Shown: piece after piece, positions 46,983-56,979 of the stretch
How positions within the stretch are numbered: position 1 is the stretch's first letter
How the letters are laid out: each line of letters opens with the position of its first letter
DNA from: Seminavis robusta
Lineage: Eukaryota > Bacillariophyta > Bacillariophyceae > Naviculales > Naviculaceae
Direction: 5' to 3'
Assembly (NCBI GenBank): GCA_903772945.1
Contig: CAICTM010000170.1
Coordinates: 37,359 to 101,358 of the forward strand
DNA: 64,000 nt
Notes under the pieces: generated by a model
Seen by the model: only the letters and a program-made list of their open reading frames with translations
The model's database searches: none
What the model was told of the DNA's origin: nothing
Position numbers and translations under genes: made by a program

Positions 46983-48776
46983 TGGCATCTCAGCCACCAG
47001 CACCTGCCGGTCGCCAAGCCAACGTTGCCAACAGCATGATGGACCCCAACAGTGAAGCTGACCTTGCAGTCGGGGACACACCTGGGCCATCCTTGGACGT
47101 AAACCAGGCAGATACGACACCTTCAGTTGGTAAACCTGTGGCTTCCCCATCACATTCGGCACCCCAGGCAAAGGCAAATAACAAACACCCTGGGGATGTC
47201 CGTCGAATGATGTCGAACAACACAGGCAAACGGCAGGGTTACACCGTTTCGTTCAGCCCTGATACCGGTTCTGCCCTACCATCTGCCTTTGCCAAGGCCA
47301 CGGGTGATGACATTGACACCAAGTTACAGGCCTACTGGTCCTCTACTCAGAGCACTATACCTCTACGTCGGCCTGAACCTGAGCCGGAGCCGGATTTTTG
47401 AAGGGGCGATCTGTTTATGTGCTGAACAGGTCCAGCCCCAGGAACCCAGGCACCACCCATGCTCGCAGGGTAGCATGCCACCTACCTTCGGAGGGGCTAC
47501 TTCCACGGCAATTGGCATGGAACGACCAGTTACTGTGCTGGGCCGGTCATCTCCAGGGCATTCCAGGACACCCGGTTCTGTGATCTACACTGTTTCCAAC
47601 CATTCCTGGTCCAAGCTCATGTGGCGAGCACTCATGGATCGAGGAGCCAACAATGGCTGCATCCTTGGCAAGGATGTCAGGGTTATCCAGTGCTACGGTC
47701 AATTCATTGATCTCAGTGGCATCGATGACCATACAGTTCAGAACCTCCAGCTTGCCACGGCAGCTGCTTACATCCTTACAGACCATGGTCCCATCATTGG
47801 TCTGATACACCAGGGTGCTGCCATGTCCAATGGCAAAACCATTCTCTCCCCAGGTCAGTTGGAGCACTTCAGGTGCCGTGTCCATGACAAGGCCCTGACT
47901 GTCACTGGGCTTGACCCTCATTTTGTGGCCCCCAATGGTTTCAGGGTGCCCATGGCCATCAAGTCTGGGCTACCCTATGTCCAACTACGGCCCCCTAGTA
48001 GTATTCCCCATGTGGACCTCACCAGCCCTCATGCCTGGGATCCCTCCTGTCTTGACTCTGTCCCTGCGGATGACTGGTTCCTTCAGCAGGACAACTCCCT
48101 TTACGATGATGGGGAGTTCCCACTGGACCCTCTTGGGCGACTTCGAGCATTCGCCGATGACTTCATCAACCACTCTGACCGCCAGAACCAGTCCATTGAT
48201 CGTCGTGGAATTGTGGAAGCCATGGCACACATCATATCCGACGAGATTGACCTTCCCCCTCTCCTGGAGTGGGAATCCCACGGTTATGACTCGGACTCCT
48301 CGGATGACAGTGATGGTTATGCTTCTGATCCTGATCCTCTATGGCAATGTCATGTACAGACTCGGGCCCAACGCCGCCAACGGCACTTCCCCCCGTCCAC
48401 CCCTTTGGCAGCCCCTTTGTCATCAGGTGCTGGGGAGGATTGTTCAGGACCACCTTCAACACAAGCTAGGCCAAAGGTTGAGACTGTATCAGACGACGAG
48501 GACATGGGACCACTTCGGTCCAACAACAAGGCCAAACACCACAGCGGTCTTGAGTTCCCACCCAAGTCCAAGAAGGTCAAGACTCAGAGCCCCGCCAAAC
48601 TCAGGAGGTTCTTCTCAGGAGTTACCGATGAGACTATCAAGCGAACTCTTGATGCTACCACCCAGTACCAAGGGCGCCACCCAGGGAAGGACACTGAGAG
48701 GCCAGATCGTGTCTCCCAACCCCATCCTGAATATCCCAAGATGCCACGAAGATGTAGCCACGGATACAATCTATAG
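46982..48776 (+). pseudogene. Copia gag-pol linker and protease region
   Basis: Two frames overlap: 46982-47401 (linker, PNSEADLAVGDTPG) and 47289-48776. The second carries WRALMDRGANNGCILGKDV at about 47620-47680, the protease active-site region. In CoDi elements the usual D-S/T-G is often D-R-G-A-N, so it may not be a mutation. A 300-residue acidic Pro/Ser linker follows and ends at a TAG at 48776. Frame changes at both ends suggest decay or programmed shifts; the former is more likely. Confidence 0.65.
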
Positions 48777-49145
48777 CAGCACACCAGCTATTGATAATGG
48801 ATCCACTGCAGGCAGCCCAACTTTTCATTGGCAGGACTTCCCACTACAGGACACTTCGCCCCACTGGGAGCTCTGATGCCAGTTATATCAGGAATGTGAT
48901 GGATGAGATCAGAAAGCTTGGTGCCATGAACAGGATACGGTCCGACAATGCTAAGGCTCAGTGCAATCAGAGGGTCAAGGATATCTACAGGACCTTTTGT
49001 ATCGACGAATGGCACTCTGAGGCCTACAAGGACAACCAAAACTTTGCTGAGTTGGGCTGGAGGGATACAAAAGCAAAGATTCAGATGGTACTGGACACCC
49101 TAGACGTCCCCTCTGAGTGCTGGCTCCTGTGTGGAACTAAACTCA
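48776..49145 (+). pseudogene. Copia integrase core
   Basis: Reads DTIYSSTPAIDNGSTAAQL across the frame junction, then SHYRTLRPTGSSDASYI, IRSDNAKAQCN and YKDNQNFAELGWRDTK. These blocks carry the first and second aspartates and the glutamate of a DDE integrase. After DVPSECWLLCGTKLK the frame jumps straight to reverse-transcriptase C-terminal sequence. Confidence 0.7.
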
Positions 49146-50173
49146 AAGGAACTGGGCCTGTTACCTTCCATCTGGGATGTGACTTTGAGAGGGACAGTCA
49201 CGGCACCCTGTCCATGAGTACATTGAATGTGTCAAAGCCCAGTATGTATCCTTGTTTGGGGAGAATCCATCCACTAAGGTCACCAGTCCAGTGGAGAAGA
49301 ACGACCACCCAGAGCTTGATACCTCTCCTCTCCTGGATGATGATGGGATCTCAAAATACCAGTCCCTGATTGGAGCTTTGCAATGGGCAATTTCACTTGG
49401 AAGGTTTGATATTGCATGCAGTCTCTGTAATGTCAATGTCATCCTTCAGGGTGGCACCCAGGGTAGGGCATCTGGAAAGACTCAAGAGGATCACTGGATT
49501 CTTGGTCAAGATGAACCAGGCAGGAATCAGGATCCGCACCGATGAGCCAGACTACGCCCAATTGGAATACCGCACCTATGACTGGACAAGGACGGTCTAT
49601 GGGGAGGCACAGGAGGAACTCCCAGCAGATGCCCCACAGCCGAAGGGCAAGCCGGTAGTGTTGACGACCTATGTGGATGCAAACCTATACCACGATTGGG
49701 TCAATGGCAAGGCAGTCACTGGTGTACTGCACTATGTGAACCAGAGCCAATTTGAATGGTACTGCAAGAAGCAAGCCACTGTGGAAGCAGCCACCTACGG
49801 CTCTGAGTTCGTTGCTGCTAGGGTTGCCACCCAGCAGGCCATTGCAGCCAGAGTTACACGCAGGTACCTTGGTGTGGAGGTAAAGGGGCCCACCTACATG
49901 TTTGGTGACAATGGGTCTGTGGTGACTAGTTCCACCCAGCCCCATTCCCCATTGAAGAAGAGGCACCATGCTCTCTCTTACCATTTTGAAAGAGAAGCCA
50001 TTGCCGCAGGGACCATCTCGTTTCATCATCTGCCGGGAGCAATCAACCCCGCAGACATCCTGACGAAACACTGGGGTTACTCCCAGGTATGGCCCATTCT
50101 GAAGGCTTATTTTAGCATAGTTAAAAGAAGAAGAAGTAATGAAAGGATAGTTGACCAGATACAGCCTCAGTAG
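49146..50173 (+). pseudogene. Copia reverse transcriptase end and RNase H
   Basis: Begins GTGPVTFHLGCDFERD, the end of Copia reverse transcriptase, then frameshifts near 49240 and 49400. An open frame from about 49500 to 50173 holds RNase H: TYVDANLYHDWVNGKAVTG (first catalytic Asp), VEAATYGSEFVAAR (Glu), MFGDNGSVV (Asp) and PADILTKHWG (last acidic residue region). This module looks intact. Confidence 0.75.
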
Positions 50174-50372
50174 CACCAGTTCCCCCACAGTTGAAGCCTT
50201 CCTGTGTGGATTGTGTCAAGGCAAAGAGTAAGTTGTTCAATCATTGCTGTGGAGATTGAATAACAGTGACAGCCAGCTTTGTGGCTGGCCCATTCCCAGT
50301 GCCAGAGGAGTGAGACCTACAAGCAGAGCTCTCCATTCCCAGCTCTTGTGCATCTACCCTGACTGGATCTCA
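50140..50372 (+). repeat. Copia LTR, copy 1 (3' LTR)
   Basis: 233 bp, TGAAAGGATAG...GGATCTCA, preceded by a polypurine tract. Nearly identical to 55224-55459. Confidence 0.85.
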
Positions 50373-50761
50373 TCGTAGAACGATGGCTACTTCGTCTGCT
50401 GCCTTGGAGCAGATCTCAGCAATCTCGAACCATCTGGTTACGGGATCAATCATTGTCAGGCAATGAAGTGTACAGGAATTCTTTTTCTTAGGATCCCTGA
50501 CACCATTGTATGGACCTATCAGTTCGATGCATAGTCTTTCCCAAGGGATCTCCTCACAAGTCTTTGGAGGAAGCAATCCCAGCTTACGCATCTTGGGTTT
50601 GTTCAGTTGGCAGCTTTGGCAAAGCTGGCATATGGACTGCACAGTCTTGCGCAACCATTTCCAGGTGGAGTGTTGACTGATGGTAAGTTCCGTGCGAGTC
50701 TCGACAGGATGCATCCGTACACCATGATACCATTCGACCAGCTTCTTCTGCATGGTCTTAG
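50373..50761 (-). pseudogene. Antisense gypsy integrase fragment, left part
   Basis: Minus strand reads TMQKKLVEWYHGV, then an HPVETRTELTISQH zinc region with CQLCQSCQLNKPK, and integrase core TMIDPVTRWFEIAEI (first Asp). It continues the fragment at 55063-55223, from which it is separated by the inserted gypsy element 2. Its other end is cut by the Copia LTR. Confidence 0.8.
50758..50761. repeat. Target site duplication TTAG, left copy (gypsy element 2)
   Basis: TTAG directly before the LTR start TGCAATACAC; repeated at 55059-55062. Confidence 0.85.
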
Positions 50762-51170
50762 TGCAATACACAGCTCTTAGCCTTATTCGCGACTCGATCC
50801 TAGATAGGGTTTGAGTTCGACTCATGACTGAGTCTCTCGTGAATAGTCATTTGAGACAGGGTTCTCAATGACCGCGCTGGTCATACTAGGTTGATGATGA
50901 AACATCGCTCTAGATATTTAGCCAGCGTGGAGTACTTCCACGCTACTAGATCCAGACTAGACAAACCTTCCACGCGTTCCGTTTTAGGATCGTGGAGAGA
51001 CGTAGGATTACTACCGCAACCTACTCTATCACACTTTATAGTCTCCCGTGGGAAGCCAGATCTACGATCCCTTGATGATGATCTCTCTCGTTGATTCGTT
51101 TTCATAGCTTTCTAATCTCTCTCATAACTTTCATTCTCTCAAACTCAAAACACTCGAAAGATCTTTACAC
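50762..51170 (+). repeat. 5' LTR of gypsy element 2, 3' end missing
   Basis: Matches 54640-55058 but stops at CTTTACAC; the last 19 bp of the LTR and the following primer-binding region are absent. Confidence 0.82.
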
Positions 51171-51206
51171 AATAGCTTTCAGCTACCCTCAACCTATTCC
51201 TTCACC

Positions 51207-51434
51207 ATGAAGATGGCTCAAGGAAAGCATGCGTTCCGCAACTTCGAGAAACAGTTGCGTGACAAACCCATTCTTCCTCTCGCCGACAATGACGAAGAAA
51301 ACGAGATCGACGATACTCGTACCACCACTTGCAAACTTCGCAACCATGTTGCCAAGCGCAAATCAGAAAACTCTGATAATGAGGACAACTCCTCTATCAA
51401 TTTCAATCACTTGGATGGAGAAATCTCTATCTGA
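51207..51434 (+). pseudogene. Gag stub of gypsy element 2
   Basis: 75 codons starting MKMAQGKHAFRNFEKQ and ending with an acidic segment (EDNSSINFNHLDGE). The rest of gag, including the zinc knuckle present in element 1, is missing; protease sequence follows within 130 bp. Confidence 0.6.
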
Positions 51435-51564
51435 GGATTAGGCCAGGATGATGACTCAACGGAACCATGTTCCGATTTCTCATACCAAAGTGATGAAGAT
51501 ATCTCACTAACTAGTAAACAAGAATTGTTTGCAACTGATGAACACTACGGCAAATTAGATGACT

Positions 51565-54506
51565 GCAGGAGAATTAAACACCAGCACGAAGTGCAAAGGT
51601 GCATTCATGATTCCTGAATTCCACGAAGATAGAATTATCGAGTGGGATTTACACGTCACCAAGAGCTTGGGGCGTATGACATGATCATAGGTCGAGACAT
51701 TCTCTCTGATTTAGGATTCAAGTTCGATTTCACTACCATGTCAGTGGAATGGGACGGCGCATCTATTCCTATGAAAGACAGCGACACCAATGAAGAAGAG
51801 AACTTCTTCATTCCTGATCCTACTGCTGTTGATGACAGTGCAGATCGTCTCAAGAAGATTCTTGATGCGAAATACGAACAAGCTGACTTAAGGCAGGTTT
51901 GCCAAAGTCAAGATCAGTTAAACATGGAAGAGAAGGAACAGCTCATTCCTTACTGACGAAGTACTCTGACCTATTCGATGGTACTTTAGGAAAGTGGCAG
52001 ATGGACGACTACGAAGTAGAACTTCTCCCTGACGCTAAACCCTATCATGCCAGGGCTTATCCTATTCCACGGGTCCATACCAACACTCTTAAGATGGAGG
52101 TTGAACGTCTCTGCGAGGCAGGAGTACTCAAGAAGGTAAACCGTTCCGAGTGGGCGCACCAACTTTTATCATTCCCAAGAAAGATGGATCTGTACGATTC
52201 ATCTCTGATTTCCGGGAACTGAACAAAAGGATTAAGCGGAAGCCTTATCCTATCCCAAAAATACAGGACATGCTCTTGAATCTAGATGGATTCAAGTACG
52301 CTACTAGTCTAGACCTGAACATGGATACTATCACATCGAGCTGTCACCTCACTCGAAACAACTTGTACCATCGTACTCCCGGGGGAAAGTACGAGTACCA
52401 GAGGTTGCCAATGGGCCTATGTAATAGTCCCGACATCTTCCAAGAGAAGATGGGAAACTAATGCACGACCTAGAATACGTCCGTGCATACATGATGATCT
52501 ACTCATCCTAACTAACGGCGATCTAGCAGATCACGTTGAAAAGTTGGATGAAGTTCTCCGAGGCTTCGAGAAGCGGACTTAAAATCAATGCTACCAAGTC
52601 CTTCTTCGCAAGAGGAGAACTTGAGATACCTAGGTACTGGATTACTCGAGAAGGGATCCAACCTATAACCAAAAAAATAGACGCGATCCAGATATCGCTC
52701 CTCCTACCAACAGGAAAGAACTCCGTAGATTCATTGGACTAGTGAACTACTATCGAGACATGTGGATTGACGATCACATGTACTGGCACTCGCTTCGTTG
52801 ACTTCCAAAACAACGAAGATGGAAAATGGGAAGCAGAACACGACAAGGCCTTTAGCCAGATGAAGAAGATCATCAGCAAAGAAACCTTGCTCGCCTACCC
52901 TGACTTCAACGATACATTCGTTATCCACACGGATGCAAGTGATACTCAACTAGGTGCAGTAATTTCCCAGAAGGGAAAACTATCGCGTTCTACAGCAGGA
53001 AGCTCAACCTGCTCAGACACGTTACACAGTTACCGAAAAGGAACTTCTCAGTATTGTAGAAACTCTGAAAGAGTTCCGTAATATCCTTCTAGGACAGAAG
53101 ATCGTTGTACATACGGACCACAAGAATCTTACATGTAAGAACTTCAATACCGATCGCGTAATGCGATGGCGCCTTATTCTGGAGAATACGGCCCTGAACT
53201 ACGGTACATCAAGGGCGAACAGAACATCGTCGCTGATGCGTTGTCGAGACTTAACATCTCCAACAACGACGGTTCTTCAGAACAGATGGACGCCAGCGAG
53301 ATCGCTGAGCTCATGGCTGCAGACGAAGAGGACTTCCTAGCAGTTCCCTCTCTCGTTCCTGAGATCGAACATCGTCAGAAAGACGACAACGATATCAAGA
53401 AGCTCCTCAGGGACAAGCCAAACGACTACAAGAAGCAATCTTTCCCCAGAGGGGATAAGTCTTACGACTTAGTAGTTAAGGACGATAAAATCGTCGTCCC
53501 TACAACTATGCAGAAGAAGCTAGTTGAATGGTACCATGGTGTGCTGATGCATCCTGGCGAGACTCGCACAGAACTAACCATCAGCCAACACTACACCTGG
53601 AAAGGACTGCGCAAGAACTGTGCAGGCCGTATGTCAGCGTTGCCAAAGCTGCCAGATGAACAAACCCAAGACGCGTAAGCTAGGATTGATGCCTCCAAAG
53701 ACTTGCTATGAGATCCCTTGGGAAAGACTATGTATGACCTGATAGGTCCTTACAAGTCGGGATCCTAAGAAAAGAATTCCTGCACACTTCATTGCTTGAC
53801 AATGATTGATACCCGTAACTGGATGGTTCGAGATTGCAGAGATCTGCTCCAAGGCAGCAGACGAAGTAGCCATCGTCCTAGAACAAACGTGGCTTACTCG
53901 GTATCATGGCCTGCTGAGGTTTTCATGGATAGAGGACGCGAGTTCGCGCAGAGGTCGAAAAGACACTCCGGGATGAATATGGATCGTCGCAAGTTCATCA
54001 CTACGCGTAACCCTCAAGCCAACTCTATGGTCGAGCGTGCTCATCAAACCATCGTAACTTGATCGCTGTTCAAAACATCAAGTGCCAAGACGACCTCGTG
54101 AATGGATCCTGGGATGGAGTCCTCACGGCGGTTCGCTTTGCAATGAATGCCACGTTCATACACCTTGCGCGCAACGCCCGCACAGCTCGTGTTCAATCGT
54201 GACGCGATTCACAACGTCCGGTTCGAAGCCAACTGGAAGTACATTAAGGAACATCGCCAACGACTAATCCAACAAAAACAACGACAGGGAAAACGCGACG
54301 CGTGTCCCTCATCAATACAATGTCAACGATACGTGATGATTCAACAGTATCAGCACCGCAAGTACGGTCAGCCAAAGTACAAAGATCCTTACACTATAGA
54401 CCGAGTCAATGACAATGGCACTGTACGGCTCCGACATGCTACCGCCAATGGCGGCACAGTCTACCAGACTTGGAACATAAGGTATATACACCCATACAAG
54501 GCCTGA
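51565..54506 (+). pseudogene. Frameshifted pol of gypsy element 2
   Basis: Successive frames give protease end (ELGAYDMIIGRDILSDLGF), reverse transcriptase (PYHARAYPIPRVH, FIIPKKDGSVRFISDFRELN, then TSLDLNMDT with the usual GYYHI changed, and a broken DDLLIL near 52490), RNase H ([43 protein letters not shown]), integrase zinc region (HPGETRTELTISQHYTWKG), core pieces (VFMDRGREFA, NPQANSMVERAHQTI) and a C-terminal part (KYKDPYTIDRV, GGTVYQTWNIRYIHPYK). At least eight frame changes; inactive. Confidence 0.82.
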
Positions 54507-54639
54507 TCCCCTTGTAGGATTGCCATCGTGCGATGCACATGTCTACATCCAAATCTCATGAGAGTGCCCCGCACTTTAAATCATATGTTCTCCTTGTCCG
54601 ACTGCTGTCGCGCCTTCTGTGACCCTTGTCAGGGGCGAA

Positions 54640-55058
54640 TGCAATACACGGCTCTTAGCCTTATTCGCGACTCGATCCTAGATAGGGTTTGAGTTCGACT
54701 CATGACTGAGTCTCTCGTGAATAGTCATTTGAGACAGGTTCTCAATGACCGCGCTGTCATACTAGGTTGATGATGAAACATCTCTAGATATTTAGCCAGC
54801 GTGGAGTACTTCCACGCTACTAGATCCAGATAGACAAACCTTCCACGCGTTCCGTTTTAGATCGTGGAGAGACGTAGGATTCTACCGCAACTACTCTATC
54901 ACACTTTATAGTCTCCCGCGGGAGCCAGATCTACGATCCCTTGATGATGATCTCTCTCGTTGATTAGTTTTCATAGCTTTCTAATCTCTCTCATAACTTT
55001 CATTCTCTCAAACTCAAAACACTCGAAAGATCTTTACACTAGCTTTTAGCGTAGTGCA
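54640..55058 (+). repeat. 3' LTR of gypsy element 2
   Basis: 419 bp, TGCAATACACGG...GCGTAGTGCA, preceded by the polypurine tract AGGGGCGAA. Confidence 0.88.
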
Positions 55059-55062
55059 TTAG
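55059..55062. repeat. Target site duplication TTAG, right copy (gypsy element 2)
   Basis: TTAG directly after the LTR end. Confidence 0.85.
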
Positions 55063-55223
55063 GCACAACCATCTTGTCGTCTTTGACTACTAGTTCATAG
55101 CACTTGTCCCCTCTGGGAAAAGATTGTTCCTTGTAGTCGTTTGGCATGTCCCTGAGGAGTTTCTTGATATCGTTATCGTCCTTCTGGCGATGTTTGATCT
55201 CGGGGAACGAGAGAGGGAAGTCA
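55063..55223 (-). pseudogene. Antisense gypsy RNase H-integrase linker fragment, right part
   Basis: Minus strand reads EIKHRQKDDNDIKKLLRDM, QSFPRGDKCYELVVKDDK and MVVP, closely matching element 2 at about 53370-53510. It runs into the LTR at VVP and resumes at 50761 on the other side of the inserted element. Confidence 0.8.
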
Positions 55224-55459
55224 TGAAAGGATAGTTGACCAGATACAGCCTCAGTAGCACTAGTTTCCCCACAGTTGAAACCTTCCTGTGTGGATTGTGC
55301 CAGGGCAAGGAGTAAGTTGTTCAATCATTGCTGTGGAGATTGAATAACAGTGACAGCCAGCTTTGTGGCTGGCCCATTCACAGTGCCAGTGGAAGGAGGA
55401 TCTCCACCAACAGAGTTCTCCATTCCCATCTCTTGTGCATCTACCCTGACTGGATCTCA
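55224..55459 (+). repeat. Copia LTR, copy 2
   Basis: 236 bp, TGAAAGGATAG...GGATCTCA, about 90 percent or more identical to 50140-50372 by eye. It separates the antisense gypsy fragment from a tyrosine-recombinase element fragment. No 5-bp duplication flanks it (AGTCA left, TGTTG right). Confidence 0.85.
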
Positions 55460-55995
55460 TGTTGACTCGGATGCCATCCGCCTTCTCGGCCGCTGGAAGT
55501 CCGATGCCATGCTCCGCTACCTGCGCATCCAAGCCGCTGTCGCCACGCACCACTACACCCAACAGATGTTGGACTATGGGGCGTACAACTTCCCGGGAGG
55601 CACCTACGATCGCCACCTCCTCCTCCCGGCACAAGCGCCCCAACACTTCAATGAGATTCTTCCCCACGAAGAACGCTACGAGGACTAACCTACCTTAGTC
55701 CTCGGCCCCCTGTCCTTGCCTACACCTGGACATGGGGTACTTCTCCCACCCCGCTACGCTCCCTCCCTGTTCTGCCTTTGGCTTTTGGGTTGCACGACTC
55801 AAGGCTGCCCCGTGGAACATCACATTCCCGGGACTCCCTTCCGCCGTGTGGGATCCATCCGGGACTCCCCAGTCCCGAATGGTACCCCGGGGACTGGAGA
55901 CGGTCGGCTAAGTAAATGGCCGAGTCTCTTCACTCACCTAATCCTCTACTAGTTGTGCCTAGCTGCTCCGGGCGAGCGCAGCTTGTCTGCGCTCG
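55460..55995 (+). repeat. 3' end repeat of the tyrosine-recombinase element, copy B (5'-truncated)
   Basis: Begins directly after the Copia LTR and matches 45279-45815. Up to 55688 it codes the recombinase C-terminus (LLGRWKSDAMLRYLRIQ, YNFPGGTYDRH, ending HEERYED), better preserved than copy 1. It ends with the same 9-bp hairpin at about 55973-55995. Confidence 0.88.
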
Positions 55996-56979
55996 TCCCT
56001 GCCCCCCACCTTGCATCTCCTCCTTCTTTGGCTCTGCTCCTGCCCTGCTCACTCCATCCATTGCTTGGCTGGAGCGTTCCTGCATCCTGCCTTCCCATCT
56101 CTGCCCCGCCCTCATCATAGCTCCCTCTAACCCATATTAACTTTCAATCTTTTCACCTGCACTACGGGTACACTGACTGAGCTCTGACTGCATGCTCCTC
56201 TTTCGATTCTTTGCCATTTTTGGCTTCTGCCATGAGGAGCCGTAAGCGGTGATGCGCCATAGAAGGATCTAGCTATAGAAAGAGCGGAGCCCATTTACCA
56301 TGGACCCAACCTTGACTGCAAGCCATCACGATCACGCTGGAACTAACAATGGTGGCTACCATACGACAAAGAGGGTGATATTGACGCGTGTTTGAGAATG
56401 AATGCTACTCCCTTTTCAGGAACGATGGCTGAGGGACTTGCTTGCATCATCAATGACTGTCTTGAGGCTTATGGAAGCAAAAGCAAAGGTTGGCACAGCT
56501 GCTCGATCTTGGCACTCAATGCAGGTAGACTGTGGGAAAAGATTACTAGTATCAAGATGTCTTGGAACCTCAGGATGAACAAGAAACTGGTGATTGTATC
56601 TCCATTTCTTGGCCAGCTATGTACAATACGTGCCTTTTGAGATACCTTCCAGCTGCCATCCGCATCTCATGACAAGTCGGTTCCGGAGGATCTGACGGCA
56701 TGAAGGCACGGAGAACAAGTCGCACCCTGTTTCCATAGCATCTTTGGAAGAACTGAGGTGGACAGGGTCTCGATCGATCGAAGTACTAGGAAATGGCAGA
56801 TGGAGCGGCACTTACAAAATGACACCAGCTACATGTACATGTACATGTACAACAATGGGACGTTGCGGAGCAAGCATGCAGATTACCAAAGCATGTTTCG
56901 CGAATTTGCACTGGCCGAACCCTCTCACCACGTCGCGGCCAAGGCCGCCCTACCATGAGTGCTTGAGCCACCTACTTTT
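55996..56979. other. No recognised gene
   Basis: Begins CT-rich (to about 56130). A (ACATGT)n microsatellite lies at 56831-56850. An 82-codon plus-strand frame at 56392-56640 has no known domain. Confidence 0.5.

Larger units (their letters stand above)
45816..50372 (+). mobile_element. Copia-type (CoDi-like) LTR retrotransposon, internal deletion
   Basis: Order: leader, gag, protease, integrase, end of reverse transcriptase, RNase H, polypurine tract (AAAAGAAGAAGAAG, 50123-50136) and a 3' LTR. The gene order with integrase before reverse transcriptase is Copia. The sequence style (DRGAN protease, TYVDANLYHDWVNGKAVTG RNase H) recalls diatom CoDi elements. Most of the reverse transcriptase, including its catalytic YVDD, is deleted near 49140. 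No 5' LTR is visible; the left end abuts the tyrosine-recombinase element at 45815/45816. Confidence 0.85.
50762..55058 (+). mobile_element. Ty3/gypsy-type LTR retrotransposon 2, nested insertion
   Basis: 4297 bp from TGCAATACAC to TAGTGCA with LTRs at both ends and TTAG on both flanks. Order: 5' LTR, short gag stub, protease, reverse transcriptase, RNase H, integrase, polypurine tract (CAGGGGCGAA) and 3' LTR. Integrase after RNase H marks it as gypsy. It is related to element 1 at 35375-39959 but has lost about 1 kb of gag while keeping a nearly complete, frameshifted pol. Confidence 0.9.
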
